64,000 bases of DNA from Bdellovibrionales bacterium (GCA_016713585.1 JADJOV010000027.1:1-64000), one strand, 5' to 3'. Shown: positions 16,586 to 26,306, numbered from the stretch's first letter. A program made the numbers and translations. The notes: generated by a model not told the origin, from the sequence alone.

Positions 16586-18016
16586 CTAGTTTTTTATATC
16601 AAAGCCAGTATAAATTGGGACAGCAACAAGCCCCGAATAGGATTGCTGTTCATCGCTCCAAAGAATTTCAGGGGCTTTAGGTTTTCGGAGATAAATGCGA
16701 CCATCCTTCTTGAGGACATAAAGATCTTCGCCTAGCCGGGCCACAGATAACACATTGAAATCCCATTTGATCTCCAAAGCCGCACCAAGACTTTGGTTCT
16801 GAGAATTGAAGGAATAGATTGCCCCGGAATGATCAATTAAAAAATATCCCTGCTGGCCATTTTCTAGGGTTGTCGTGGTCTTTTCTGTTTGAAATGGGAC
16901 CGGTCTTAATTGATTCCAAGTTCCTTGAGGAAAGTTGAAAGTGGCAATCTGATTGTGGGTATTAATCTGAGTGAGAAAGCGGCGAGTTCCAATATCATAC
17001 TCTTCAAGATCAAAAACGCTAGGTGTTTCGGGATCCAGCAGTTTGAAATAGGAATAAGTATCTTCGATAAGAGGTTGGAATCCTGATCTTTCATAGAGTT
17101 CAATGGACATGGCTTTTAATCCATTTAAGATAACGCCGCCATAGGAAGTTCTCTTCAATTGCCCCTCAAAGTTTGGAACCTCTCGGTCATAAAGAGTTCC
17201 GTCTGCGAAGAGCATTCCGTGTTCAGAACCTTGACTTATAGCCAAAAGACCTTCTCGCTTTACAATAGGAGAGGTGTTGAACATAAAATTACTGCGGGCG
17301 ACCGCCATGAGACGAGCCATCGTTCGATAGACAGGGTGAAAGTTTTCACCCTGAACACTCACTCTTGCATAGTACTCCATCTCAATGGCGTGGGAACCGC
17401 CATAATTGTAAGTGGTATCACATCCACTCACAGACGATCCTTGGTAAGAGCCCTGATTGCAGGGAACATGGCGAAAACCTGCTGTATGTCTAGCTTCATG
17501 GATAACGACACCCACTCGCCCTAAAGTTGACGCCTGAGCCCAGCCATCCTGCATGGTAAAATATCCGCCTCTGTTATAGGCAGTGGCATAGGGGATATCA
17601 TTTCCCCGATCCATCCCACGAGTCTGACTTTTCATCCAGCCGTAGTAATTCTTTGCATCCACAAACCCGCGGATATAAACGCTGTTTCCAGAAGTTCCAA
17701 ACCGCCCATTTTGAATGATCGAGAGATCATTCAAAAGCTTTTTCGTATCAACTTGGCTATTGCAAAGCTCCATCCCGCCAAAGGATTTCACATCAATTGA
17801 AAAATCAGCCACATACATTTGCGCCTGTTTTACATCAATACATTGAAACTCCGTGTCCAAATAAGGCAATTCAGAGCCTGTCCCCTCGGCTAAGTTTTGC
17901 GGATTTTCAGACAAATCTGATTGAGCTAAAGAGCTTGTGGCACCAAGTCCCACGAATAGTCCAAAAAACAATCCCAGAAATAATTGAGACACCAAAAGCC
18001 TGCGCATAAAATTCAT
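16586..18016 (-). CDS. Secreted metzincin-like metalloprotease with C-terminal propeller-like region
   Basis: 476 residues from the ATG at 18016, which has a GGGGGG site; a second ATG 12 bases upstream would place that site inside the gene. The signal peptide is about 30 residues (LFVGLGATSSLAQ). Near residues 173-183 it carries HEARHTAGFRH, a perfect HExxHxxGxxH zinc site as in metzincins, followed by a cysteine-rich loop and a possible Met-turn (AIEMEYY). The second half has repeated beta segments such as QGYFLIDHSGAIYSFN and DLYVLKKDGRIYLRK, like propeller blades. The family is not one I can name. Secretion and a protein substrate are inferred. Confidence 0.72.
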   Translation of the reverse strand: MNFMRRLLVSQLFLGLFFGLFVGLGATSSLAQSDLSENPQNLAEGTGSELPYLDTEFQCIDVKQAQMYVADFSIDVKSFGGMELCNSQVDTKKLLNDLSIIQNGRFGTSGNSVYIRGFVDAKNYYGWMKSQTRGMDRGNDIPYATAYNRGGYFTMQDGWAQASTLGRVGVVIHEARHTAGFRHVPCNQGSYQGSSVSGCDTTYNYGGSHAIEMEYYARVSVQGENFHPVYRTMARLMAVARSNFMFNTSPIVKREGLLAISQGSEHGMLFADGTLYDREVPNFEGQLKRTSYGGVILNGLKAMSIELYERSGFQPLIEDTYSYFKLLDPETPSVFDLEEYDIGTRRFLTQINTHNQIATFNFPQGTWNQLRPVPFQTEKTTTTLENGQQGYFLIDHSGAIYSFNSQNQSLGAALEIKWDFNVLSVARLGEDLYVLKKDGRIYLRKPKAPEILWSDEQQSYSGLVAVPIYTGFDIKN

Positions 18017-18087
18017 GGATCCCCCCATCTTTGATTAAAGACTCTAGTAAGCCTGCTCGAAAAAGCAACAAAAGGAATCTCTGACTG

Positions 18088-18192
18088 TTTGCGAAATTTT
18101 GCGAGACATAAGACTTGGTTTTGGGTAAGATCACCTTTTGGCATCTAAAAGGTGAGGATTCTCTATTAAACATTCATCTATAATTTCGCAAA
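18088..18192 (+). promoter_or_regulatory. Nested inverted repeats in the kup leader
   Basis: An outer 11-base perfect inverted repeat (TTTGCGAAATT at 18088-18098 and its complement at 18182-18192) encloses an inner 9-base hairpin (TCACCTTTT at 18131-18139, AAAAGGTGA at 18147-18155, seven-base loop). The outer repeat ends eight bases before the kup GTG. It could be a leader RNA or an operator; it does not match the cyclic-di-AMP riboswitch consensus I know for potassium genes. Confidence 0.4.
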
Positions 18193-18200
18193 ATGCTCAG

Positions 18201-20069
18201 GTGAAACAAAATTTATGGCTGTTGTCCCTCGGCGCGTTGGGTGTCGTCTTTGGGGATATTGGAACCAGTCCTCTTTACGCCTTGAGAGAATGTTTCAGTC
18301 CAGAGCATGGACTCATTCTCAGCCCAGAAAATATTTTAGGAACTTTATCTTTGATTTTTTGGACCTTAATTATTGTCATTTGCATTAAGTATTTGTTTTT
18401 TGTATTGAGGGCAGATAATCGAGGCGAGGGTGGGATTCTTTCCTTAATGGCCCTGGCTTTGCGGTCCGCTCGCTTTGAAGAAAAATCAAAACGAAAGTGG
18501 ATCATCACGACGGTTGGAGTGTTTGGCGCAGCCTTGTTATACGGTGATGGAGTCATCACTCCAGCTATCTCTGTTCTTTCCGCAATTGAAGGACTCAAAT
18601 ATGTAACTCCGGTCTTTGAACCTTATTTGATTCCGCTGACTGTTTTTATTTTAAATACGCTCTTTGTTGTTCAGCGTTTTGGGACAGCGCAAATTGGTCG
18701 GATTTTCGGTCCCATTATTTTGATTTGGTTTCTTGTTCTAAGTGCTTTAGGAATTCACGGAATCATGGGCAATCCTGAGGTGATGTGGGCACTCTCGCCG
18801 ATTTATGCTATTCAGTTTTTCTTAAAAAACGGGTTTGCGGGATTTCTGGTTCTAGGATCAGTGTTCCTGGTTGTCACTGGGGGCGAAGCTCTCTATGCGG
18901 ATATGGGTCATTTTGGCAAACGACCAATTCAGCGGGCCTGGTTTTTTGTGGCACTTCCTGGCTTAATTCTGAATTACTTTGGCCAGGGAGCTCTGCTTCT
19001 CTCTACTCCAGCTGCGATTAGCAATCCATTTTATCTTCTTGCGCCAAATTGGTCCCTTGCACCCTTGGTCTTGTTATCCACGATTGCGTCAGTGATTGCG
19101 TCCCAGGCTCTTATTTCCGGGGTTTTTAGTATCACCCGGCAGGCGATTCAGCTTGGCCTGTGCCCGAGACTCACAATTATTCATACGTCTAGCCAAGAAA
19201 TTGGGCAAATCTACGTGCCTTCGATGAATTGGGCGATGTTTGTTGGTGTGATTTGGCTTGTTCTCACATTTAAGAATTCCAGTAATTTGGCTTCTGCGTA
19301 TGGTATTGCCGTCACCGGGACCATGGTAATTACGACGATGCTGGCCTTTTTAGTGGCTCGCTTTAAGTGGGGTTGGGGATTACCGAAGGCCTTATTGATT
19401 TTCGGAAGTTTTATGATTATGGATTTGGGTTTTTTGGGGGCAAATCTTTTAAAAATCGCCCATGGTGGGTGGGTGCCCCTGGTGATTGGGGCCGCCATTT
19501 ATTTATTGCTCACAACTTGGCAGAAAGGGAGAAGAATTCTCTTCCAACGACTTAAGGAGAGATCTTTGTCGATAGAAGAGTTTTGTCAATCTCTTCTGAG
19601 GCAGCCACCTTTGCGAATTTCTGGCACCGCCATCTATATGACGGGAGATCCTTGGGGGGTTCCTGTGCCTTTGCTACATAATCTTAAGCACAACAAAGTT
19701 CTCCATGAGAGAGTGGCGATTCTCACAATTCAAACCAAAGATGTTCCAACTATTCCTAAAAATGAACGAGTGTCTATCCTCGAGATCATTCCCAATTTTT
19801 ATCGAATCTTAGTGAGCTATGGTTTTATGGAAACTCCCAAAATGAAGCATATCTTAGAAGCCTGTCGGCAGAATGATATTCATTTCCGAGTTCATGAAAC
19901 AACCTTTGTGTTGGGTCGAGAGACGATTTTACAAGGGCCTATTCCTCATATGTCTTTATGGCGAGAAAAGCTCTTCGCGTTGATGTCTAAAAATGCACAA
20001 AGGCCAACGGCGTTCTTTAAAATTCCCCCAAATCAGGTCATTGAGGTTGGAATCCAGGTTGAGATTTAA
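18201..20069 (+). CDS. kup: Low-affinity potassium transporter Kup
   Basis: K+/H+ symporter of the KUP/HAK/KT family. The 622-residue length is standard, with about 12 membrane helices up to residue 430 and a hydrophilic C-terminal domain. Hallmarks include GDIGTSPLYALRECF at the N-terminus, ADNRGEGGILSLMAL, and YGDGVITPAISVLSAIEG. The start is a GTG without a strong ribosome site. A structured leader lies immediately upstream. Intact reading frame throughout. Confidence 0.97.
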   Translation: MKQNLWLLSLGALGVVFGDIGTSPLYALRECFSPEHGLILSPENILGTLSLIFWTLIIVICIKYLFFVLRADNRGEGGILSLMALALRSARFEEKSKRKWIITTVGVFGAALLYGDGVITPAISVLSAIEGLKYVTPVFEPYLIPLTVFILNTLFVVQRFGTAQIGRIFGPIILIWFLVLSALGIHGIMGNPEVMWALSPIYAIQFFLKNGFAGFLVLGSVFLVVTGGEALYADMGHFGKRPIQRAWFFVALPGLILNYFGQGALLLSTPAAISNPFYLLAPNWSLAPLVLLSTIASVIASQALISGVFSITRQAIQLGLCPRLTIIHTSSQEIGQIYVPSMNWAMFVGVIWLVLTFKNSSNLASAYGIAVTGTMVITTMLAFLVARFKWGWGLPKALLIFGSFMIMDLGFLGANLLKIAHGGWVPLVIGAAIYLLLTTWQKGRRILFQRLKERSLSIEEFCQSLLRQPPLRISGTAIYMTGDPWGVPVPLLHNLKHNKVLHERVAILTIQTKDVPTIPKNERVSILEIIPNFYRILVSYGFMETPKMKHILEACRQNDIHFRVHETTFVLGRETILQGPIPHMSLWREKLFALMSKNAQRPTAFFKIPPNQVIEVGIQVEI

Positions 20070-20095
20070 TCGACTGAGATTTGATCAACTCAAAA

Positions 20096-21268
20096 CTAAT
20101 CTACTAGAACACTTAATATTTGATCCTTTTCCCTCATGCCATCCTCAAAGCCGAGCTCAATCAATTGACTGCAGAAGGCTGGTTCGAACAATAGATAGCT
20201 TACAATCTCCGAGGCTTCCTCAATGGTTCCGAGCCCTTTAATGAGATAACGAATCAAACGAGGCAGTTTAGAAGATTTTGAAAAGGCAATTTTTCCAATA
20301 TCAACCGAGGGACAGATCCACGCAAACTCCAGGGGCTTATAATTGAGCCCACTCCGACTTGTTTCGGGAACCTTCGCAACAAAATCATTCACTCTCTTTA
20401 GGCGTTCGACATCTAAATCAATTCCATCCAACAGGACCGAGTTAAGAATCACATTCATCACCTTAGCAACACTTGGGGGAGTATTCAGATCACCAGATGG
20501 GATTTCGCTCGCAAGTCCTTCCTGGCTTCGAACTCCAATAATAATCAATTTCTCAGCACCCATATAAATACTGGGGCCACAGGGGTGGGTGTTTCTGACG
20601 CAGCCATCGCCAAAGTGCCTTGGTCCGACGTCGACGGAGGGAAAAAGGAGGGGAATGGCAGAGGAGGCCAAAATATGTTGCATTTGAATCGTTGTTTTTT
20701 CACTCATCCGACGACTTTTGTGCCAATCGGGAATGTCAGAGTCACCCTGGACAAAAGTCACTGCATTCGAGTTCTGATAGTCAATGGCAGTGACTGCCAA
20801 TGCCCTCATATGCTGGTTTTTAATGTTTCTTTCGATTCGCGAAAAATCACAACTTTTAGAAATTAATTTCCCAAGTGGAGCAGTGTTAAGAAGAGCGCGT
20901 CCCGGGGCAGTGGCTCCTCCGGTGAGTCCCCCAAAGGAAAGGCCCCCCATCCATTGCAAACCAATCTTTCCCAAATGAACTGCATCAGTGTAAAAAACCT
21001 GATCTGAAGTCAGGGAACTCCATAGGTCGACCAACTTTTTGGCCCCGAGGACAAAATCGTCACTGAAGGTAGCCATAAATGAGGCATTGATCGCGCCGGC
21101 GCTGACCCCAGTGTAAATATCAATTTTTGTGGAAGCTTTCGATTCCTGCATAATTTGAGCAATCGCCGAAATAACACCCACCTGATAGGCGCCACGGGCG
21201 CCTCCCCCAGAGAGAACCAAGGCAATCTTTTTCGATCTCATTCTTTCAATCTCATCGTGATTATCCAT
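20096..21268 (-). CDS. Patatin-like phospholipase
   Basis: Serine lipid hydrolase with a Ser-Asp dyad. The oxyanion-hole motif GGGARGAYQ is at residues 21-29, the nucleophile is Ser56 in GVSAG, and the aspartate is in FGDGCVRN near residue 217 (DGG is usual, DGC here). The length of 390 fits RssA-like or predator-type patatins. No signal peptide is visible, so it is either cytoplasmic or exported by another route. Possible roles are membrane lipid turnover or prey membrane attack. Confidence 0.9.
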   Translation of the reverse strand: MDNHDEIERMRSKKIALVLSGGGARGAYQVGVISAIAQIMQESKASTKIDIYTGVSAGAINASFMATFSDDFVLGAKKLVDLWSSLTSDQVFYTDAVHLGKIGLQWMGGLSFGGLTGGATAPGRALLNTAPLGKLISKSCDFSRIERNIKNQHMRALAVTAIDYQNSNAVTFVQGDSDIPDWHKSRRMSEKTTIQMQHILASSAIPLLFPSVDVGPRHFGDGCVRNTHPCGPSIYMGAEKLIIIGVRSQEGLASEIPSGDLNTPPSVAKVMNVILNSVLLDGIDLDVERLKRVNDFVAKVPETSRSGLNYKPLEFAWICPSVDIGKIAFSKSSKLPRLIRYLIKGLGTIEEASEIVSYLLFEPAFCSQLIELGFEDGMREKDQILSVLVD

Positions 21269-21527
21269 TCGTGGATTGGTTCAATTTAAGACAGCTCCTC
21301 ACAGCTTATCCCTGTTTCTTCTGTTCGACATCAAAATACTTGCTAAAGTCCATGGCCTTTTATCGTCCTCGTTTGGGTGACCTCGACAGTTGAGCGCCTT
21401 GTTTTAAATTGAGATTCTTTAGAGATTTCAAATGATTATGGAAATCCCTGCAACCACCTTAGTGATGGCCAGACTTTTGCTCTTTTGCCTAGTGAACTCT
21501 CAGCAAGTGAGTTCAAGTGAGGGAAAA

Positions 21528-22126
21528 ATGGATTCATTAAAAGTATTACCCTTTGTTGTTGGTATCCTTTTGATCGGGGCTTGCTTGCAACAGGTGTTGG
21601 TTGTGGCGAACGAAATAAATCCGCACGCGACAAACAGAGTCTCACAAGCGGCGGGGCGGCGGTGACCTCGACGAATTCTCAGGTACAAAATCAATGGCAA
21701 CAGAGTCAAATGGCAGGTCAGCAGTTTAACATCGATGCAAAATGGGAAGATGTCAGTGAGCCTGTATTGAATGGGCAAAGGATCGAGGTCCTTTCCACTT
21801 TTGTCTATAATGGCACTTATTATCAGGTGAACTCAACCCACGCCTTTGTCGGAAACTCTCGACCCGCAACCTTCACTGCAACCTATCCGTTGACTGATGG
21901 AGTTTCCCTCACAGCTATTGCTGCATGTTCTGACGTAAACTGTTCCCAATATGCAATCGCCTACAATTTTAAAAAGGGCGGGGCAGATGCCATTCAACAG
22001 TTGGTTTGGATTGACTTCACTCAGACTTCAGCCCCTCGAATTCATTCATCAACTGGTGGACAGTTCTGGGACATTAATGCGTGGTATAAATTTGCCTCGG
22101 ATACAAATAACTTCTTGGATCCGTAA
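21528..22126 (+). CDS. Putative lipoprotein, frameshifted in the signal peptide
   Basis: The ATG at 21528 has a GAGGG site and begins a signal peptide (MDSLKVLPFVVGILLIG). At a run of four G (21576-21579) the frame is lost; adding one G gives GGLLATGVGCGERN, a continuous hydrophobic stretch ending in a lipobox with its cysteine. The remainder, about 165 residues, is Ser/Gln-rich then beta-rich (VLSTFVYNGTYYQVNSTHAFV) with one cysteine pair. Family unknown. It precedes a DedA gene by 25 bases. Confidence 0.6.
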
Positions 22127-22150
22127 AGGTTTATCTGCATCTTAAGGGCC

Positions 22151-22795
22151 ATGATAACTGAAATTATTCACACAGTCCTACATTTAGATGAGTCCTTAGT
22201 TCTTTGGACCCAAAACTTCGGGCCTTGGATGTATTTGATTCTTTTTTTAGTGATTTTTGCTGAGACTGGCTTAATAGTCACTCCGTTTCTCCCTGGAGAT
22301 TCCTTGCTGTTTGCTGCCGGCGCTGTTTGTGCCCTGGACGGGTCAGCCCTTGAAATTGGCATTGTTTGGGGTCTTTTGGTTTCGGCTGCGATTATTGGTG
22401 ATAATGTCAATTATTGGTTGGGGCGTGAGTTTGGGGCCCGCTGGATTGAAACTCGTAAGATCGCAATCAATAAGCAATATCTCAATGAGGCAGAGCAGTT
22501 CTATAAGGACTACGGTCTTCGTACGGTGATTCTTGCACGCTTCTTACCAATCGTTAGAACCTTTGCGCCCTTTGTTGCGGGTCTGGCCCATATGAAGTAT
22601 AAGTCTTACTTATCGATGAGTGTTGTGGGTTCACTTCTGTGGATGACGGTGTTTCTAGGTGCTGGGTATAAGTTTGCTAATATTTCCCAGGTAAAAAGTA
22701 ATTTTCACCTCATTATTTTGGCAGTGATTTTTGTTTCGTTTATTCCAATTGTGTTCAAAATCATCAAGGCACGCCTCGCATCAAAAATCAGTTAG
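22151..22795 (+). CDS. DedA family (VTT domain) membrane protein
   Basis: 214 residues with four to five hydrophobic segments. The DedA signature is present: FAETGLIVTPFLPGDSLLF, then GDNVNYWLGREFG, RFLPIVRTFAPFVAGLA and a C-terminal helix. DedA proteins support envelope lipid recycling (undecaprenyl phosphate or phospholipid flipping) and need acidic and arginine residues that are kept here. Intact. Confidence 0.93.
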   Translation: MITEIIHTVLHLDESLVLWTQNFGPWMYLILFLVIFAETGLIVTPFLPGDSLLFAAGAVCALDGSALEIGIVWGLLVSAAIIGDNVNYWLGREFGARWIETRKIAINKQYLNEAEQFYKDYGLRTVILARFLPIVRTFAPFVAGLAHMKYKSYLSMSVVGSLLWMTVFLGAGYKFANISQVKSNFHLIILAVIFVSFIPIVFKIIKARLASKIS

Positions 22796-22938
22796 CAGAC
22801 ATAAACATTTTCTTTACATGACTCAATTGATTTGCGAGAGTCCGTCTGGCATTGAGATTGCTAAGATCCAGTCGAGAATGGACGGGGACCAAGTTCGGGG
22901 ACTTTTTGACACTGCAATTTTATAAATCAGAAAAGGGG

Positions 22939-23973
22939 ATGGGAATTATGAACAAAAATATGAACAGAAATAATGAAGTAGTAAGCGAGGGAAAGTTAGT
23001 TATCAGTTTTGCCGCCACAATCCTGGCGTCCCTGATCACTTCAAATGCAATGGCTCAAAGTTCGACTGCTAGTTCAACTACAGCCGCAAGCTCTGTGACA
23101 GCAGCAGGGACTTCAACAGTTGCTGCACCAGCGGCAGCGTCACCCCTGGGTCGTTTTGGCCTGACTTACACAGCAGACACGAGTTTTGGTCCAACTGATA
23201 ATATGAAGGCTGTTGTCACTAATATAGCCGGTGTTAACTATAAGTTATCGAAGAATGAAAAGATTGCTTTTAAGCAGTACTGGGATCAAGCTGTCGGTCC
23301 GAAAGCAACCCCTGAGGATAACAAAATGTCATGGGCGGTTATGCAATATTCAACAAAAACAAAAGGAATTTTAGGTTCTGATGAAATTGCCCCCTTGTTT
23401 TGGTACTATATTCCAACAGCCCAGAACAGAGATTTAGAAAATGGCCTCCCAAATGGTCGATTCGATACAAATGGAGTCTTGAGGGCGGATATTGAAGTTC
23501 CATGGACACTGACACCTAAATGGACCGTCAGTTACTATTTCAATCCTCGTCAATCATTGGTTCCTGGGAAGCAGCTTATGTACAAGAAGGACGCCGAATC
23601 AGGGGAGTTTGTGTTTGATGCGGTCAAAGAAACTACAACCACTTTGCTTCATTATGGATTCGCCTATTATAACGTGAGTGATGTTGTTCAACCGTATGCA
23701 GCTCTGGGATTTAAGCATTTGTTTCTAACAACAGATGGTTTTGATAATGTCAGTAACGCAGCAATGCCTGTCATGGGCTGTAACTTTACATTTAGCAAGA
23801 ATATCATTCTTTCTGCTGAAATAAATCAATATCCAAACGGCGTTTATTTAACTAATTCAAAGTATACAAGAGCCAGTGATGGTAATTTAACCAGAACGAA
23901 AACCCAGGAATCTAATGGCTGGCTTGATTCTCATAATTTCAACTATGAAGTTATCTTGGCACTTTCAATCTAA
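22939..23973 (+). CDS. Outer-membrane beta-barrel protein
   Basis: 344 residues from the ATG at 22939 (AAAAGGGG upstream); the ATG at 22948 is also possible. Signal peptide residues end at SNAMAQ, followed by an Ala/Ser/Thr-rich linker, then many amphipathic strands such as WTVSYYFNPRQ and LLHYGFAYYNVSDVV. The C-terminus is VILALSI, an acceptable barrel end. It is followed by a strong terminator and then a second, similar-sized outer-membrane protein. The cargo, if a channel, is unknown. Confidence 0.72.
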   Translation: MGIMNKNMNRNNEVVSEGKLVISFAATILASLITSNAMAQSSTASSTTAASSVTAAGTSTVAAPAAASPLGRFGLTYTADTSFGPTDNMKAVVTNIAGVNYKLSKNEKIAFKQYWDQAVGPKATPEDNKMSWAVMQYSTKTKGILGSDEIAPLFWYYIPTAQNRDLENGLPNGRFDTNGVLRADIEVPWTLTPKWTVSYYFNPRQSLVPGKQLMYKKDAESGEFVFDAVKETTTTLLHYGFAYYNVSDVVQPYAALGFKHLFLTTDGFDNVSNAAMPVMGCNFTFSKNIILSAEINQYPNGVYLTNSKYTRASDGNLTRTKTQESNGWLDSHNFNYEVILALSI

Positions 23974-24015
23974 TCTGAGATGCAATGGCTGACCACACAG
24001 GGTACTAAGTAAATG

Positions 24016-24041
24016 AAAAGGCGGTTTTCTGCCGCCTTTTT
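24016..24041 (+). terminator. Rho-independent terminator
   Basis: Nine-base perfect stem (AAAAGGCGG at 24016-24024, complement at 24032-24040) with a seven-base loop, the 3' arm ending in a run of T. It ends the upstream outer-membrane protein transcript, which makes an ATG at 24013-24015 an unlikely start for the next gene. Confidence 0.88.
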
Positions 24042-24087
24042 ATTTACAGAATTGATGAAACGTAAATGTAAAAATAAGCGAGGAAAA

Positions 24088-25053
24088 ATGAACCCTAAGT
24101 CTCTTTTATCACTAATTTATCCTGGTGCCTTTGTTCTCGCATTTAGCCCGTCTGTTGGTTTTGGTGCGGCGAACACTTCGGCAATTCCTGCCGTTGTTCT
24201 TCCTTCATCTAGTCAGCCAGCAGACATTGATCAGACGATTACCAACTCTAAAGTGAGAGCAGAGCTTGGTTCAAAGTCCAAATGGAGTGTTCGCAATACT
24301 CTGACCTATCAAGGTGGTACAATGAATACTCCGCTAGACGAAGCGAGACCAGATTATCGATCGGCTAGTCTAGATACAACAAATGCTGTTTATTTCACAG
24401 GTGAAGTTGCAACTAAATATGGACTGATGAATGGAGACAGTCTTAATTTAGGAGTTGGAATCACAGTTTTGAAGCCCTTCAATCGAACTATTGAAGAGGC
24501 AACAAGCCGAAATAGCAATTTTAATATTTCGACTCCATTTATTGAGTATAATAAAGCCTACAAAGTTGGTTCAGTCCAAATGGTGTCGACCGGGAAATTC
24601 TATTATGCCACAGAGAAAAATGATGTGGACGTTATTGGAAAGTTTGGTGTGATTCGTCTGAGTCAAACTTTCTTACGAGAAATTGGAACCAGACTGACTG
24701 GGGGTCTTCAATTTATTGCAGATACGAATATTTACAAGAATTCAGACTCAGTTTATTTAGCCGAAGGCAGCAAAAGTGAAATTCCAAGAAATAACAATAT
24801 TATCGGAGCATTTCCTTATGCAGAATATGCGTTTAATGATCGATATGCCGTCAGGACAGTTTTTGGATTGTTTCAATTCAAAAACACTTTGGCTGATTAT
24901 ACCTATCGTCAGCTTGAACCTTATCAATCTCTTGGAGTGGGGATAAGTCTAAGTCGAGATTTTTATCTTTATCCAAATCTTCAATTCGCACCCAAGGACA
25001 TCCGGGCTGATCGAACAAATGTTGGCCTCACAGCCAATATAAACCTATTTTAA
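24088..25053 (+). CDS. Outer-membrane beta-barrel protein
   Basis: 321 residues. The ATG at 24088 is chosen for its GCGAGGA site; upstream in-frame ATGs fall in the terminator or lack a site. Signal peptide ends near SVGFGAA. The mature part alternates polar and hydrophobic residues (YAVRTVFGLFQFKN, SRDFYLYPNLQFAP) and ends ANINLF with a C-terminal aromatic, as in outer-membrane proteins recognised by the Bam machinery. It is separated from the preceding barrel gene by a terminator, so it needs its own promoter. Confidence 0.75.
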   Translation: MNPKSLLSLIYPGAFVLAFSPSVGFGAANTSAIPAVVLPSSSQPADIDQTITNSKVRAELGSKSKWSVRNTLTYQGGTMNTPLDEARPDYRSASLDTTNAVYFTGEVATKYGLMNGDSLNLGVGITVLKPFNRTIEEATSRNSNFNISTPFIEYNKAYKVGSVQMVSTGKFYYATEKNDVDVIGKFGVIRLSQTFLREIGTRLTGGLQFIADTNIYKNSDSVYLAEGSKSEIPRNNNIIGAFPYAEYAFNDRYAVRTVFGLFQFKNTLADYTYRQLEPYQSLGVGISLSRDFYLYPNLQFAPKDIRADRTNVGLTANINLF

Positions 25054-25227
25054 ATATCAGATAACATCACTGTCTAAAGATTCTTTGTGAAGGCAGAACT
25101 TTGACAAAATCTATGAGCAATTATCCTACGCTCGGAGAAGCAGTATGAAAATGCTTCTCGGCGCATTGCCGCTAATGCTCGCTGTTTTAAGGGAGGGGAT
25201 GCTTTTCGACGAAAAGTTCCTACTATC

Positions 25228-25782
25228 ATGCTTTTGATCTTGTCTCTGTTTTTCAGAGAGCTGGCTACAGCTGCGCCTGGGATTGTCGACTATCTTCATG
25301 AGTCCGCACCTAAGGAATTGGCTCCCGTAAGCTCCTTTAAAGATCCAAAAAGCTGCGAGATAAATCTATTGAAAGCCCGAAGCACAAGACTCAACGCCCT
25401 CGATGGAATGAGCCTTGGCGCCTTTGTAGGATTGGCCAGTGTTTACTCCCGTCTTGCGAGAACTCTTTATAAACTCGAAGAGCTCGCTGATCAATCAAAG
25501 AAGCGTGATCAGCCCCGGATCAATCGTGCACAGGCCTATAAGGGCTTTTCTGAACAAGCCAAAAGGCGAGCTATGAAGATTCACGAGTTAAGAAATTCAG
25601 ACGTTGAGCATGGGTGGAGGCGTGGTTATAATGAGCTTGAAGAAATTCTTCATCAACTTGGCTATTTGAAATTTGATAATATAGAAAGTGAGCAGCTCGG
25701 AGTTTTAACCAAAACGATCAAATCAGTTCAAGGTGAAATTAACGAAACGATCGAAAGATTGAAAACTGAACACGAGAATTGA
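25228..25782 (+). CDS. Hypothetical exported helical protein
   Basis: 184 residues: a short hydrophobic start (LLILSLFFRELATAAPG) and a long alpha-helical body rich in Lys, Arg and Glu (LARTLYKLEELADQSKKRD), coiled-coil-like. No family recognised. The ATG at 25228 has no ribosome site. An ATG at 25199 directly behind AGGGAGGGG reads MLFDEKFLLSC and would join this frame if the T run at 25230-25234 had one more T, giving a better signal peptide; I think that is likely. Confidence 0.55.
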   Translation: MLLILSLFFRELATAAPGIVDYLHESAPKELAPVSSFKDPKSCEINLLKARSTRLNALDGMSLGAFVGLASVYSRLARTLYKLEELADQSKKRDQPRINRAQAYKGFSEQAKRRAMKIHELRNSDVEHGWRRGYNELEEILHQLGYLKFDNIESEQLGVLTKTIKSVQGEINETIERLKTEHEN

Positions 25783-26281
25783 GTAAGGGAAAACCAGCCG
25801 TATCGGGTCGAGATGTTTATTTGCCTCCGGGACTCGTTAAATCCTTATCGGACTTAAGGATACAACTTACAGTTCAATCAAGGCGGTTTTCTCAGATCTC
25901 CTCTAGAATTTCCTCCAGAGTCGAGTCTCGATCTAAACCCGTACAAACTGAAATTTCTTCGATCAAGACACGGAAAAAGATGATCGGCGCAGGACGCGCT
26001 CTTGCGCTTATTGAGTTTTGAGACAGTTTATGGATTAATTTCTTATCCTGAACCGGATGGATCAACTCTTTCCGGGTGGATGATCGGGACGAATTCTTAC
26101 TTGATAGCTCTGTTCCGGCAGCCGATATTTGTGAGTTCGTAATGAAAAAGGATTTCCAAATGAGATCAGCTCTATGCGACTCAAGTTTGCTCGGATTGGG
26201 GGGCTTAAAAAAGCAGAGAGTCGCAGTCAAACTAGCATGCTTCGGGTCAGCAAATCTTCAAATGCAAATGCGGCTAAGTGA
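25779..26281 (+). CDS. Hypothetical protein spread over three frames
   Basis: Three consecutive open pieces on the plus strand join into one plausible protein of about 165 residues: 25779-26020 (KGKPAVSGRDVYLPPGL, Ser/Arg-rich), about 26020-26140 in a second frame (FETVYGLISYPEPDGS then LSGWMIGTNSYLIALF), and about 26140-26281 in a third (NEIS then RLKFARIGGLKKAESRSQ), ending TGA 26279-26281. The first piece starts with TTG overlapping the previous stop. Family unknown. The joins are inferred from composition, not from a homologue. Confidence 0.35.
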
Positions 26282-26306
26282 CTTTTTGGTTCCCCAAAGT
26301 GGGAAC

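Noticed and set aside
25135..25159. Hairpin GAGAAGCA / TGCTTCTC as a terminator
   Set aside because: Eight-base stem but no T run follows and it lies before, not after, a gene.
25892..26230. Minus-strand 112-codon frame
   Set aside because: It opposes the multi-frame plus-strand coding sequence, is rich in Ser/Arg as expected from an antisense shadow, and has no ribosome site.
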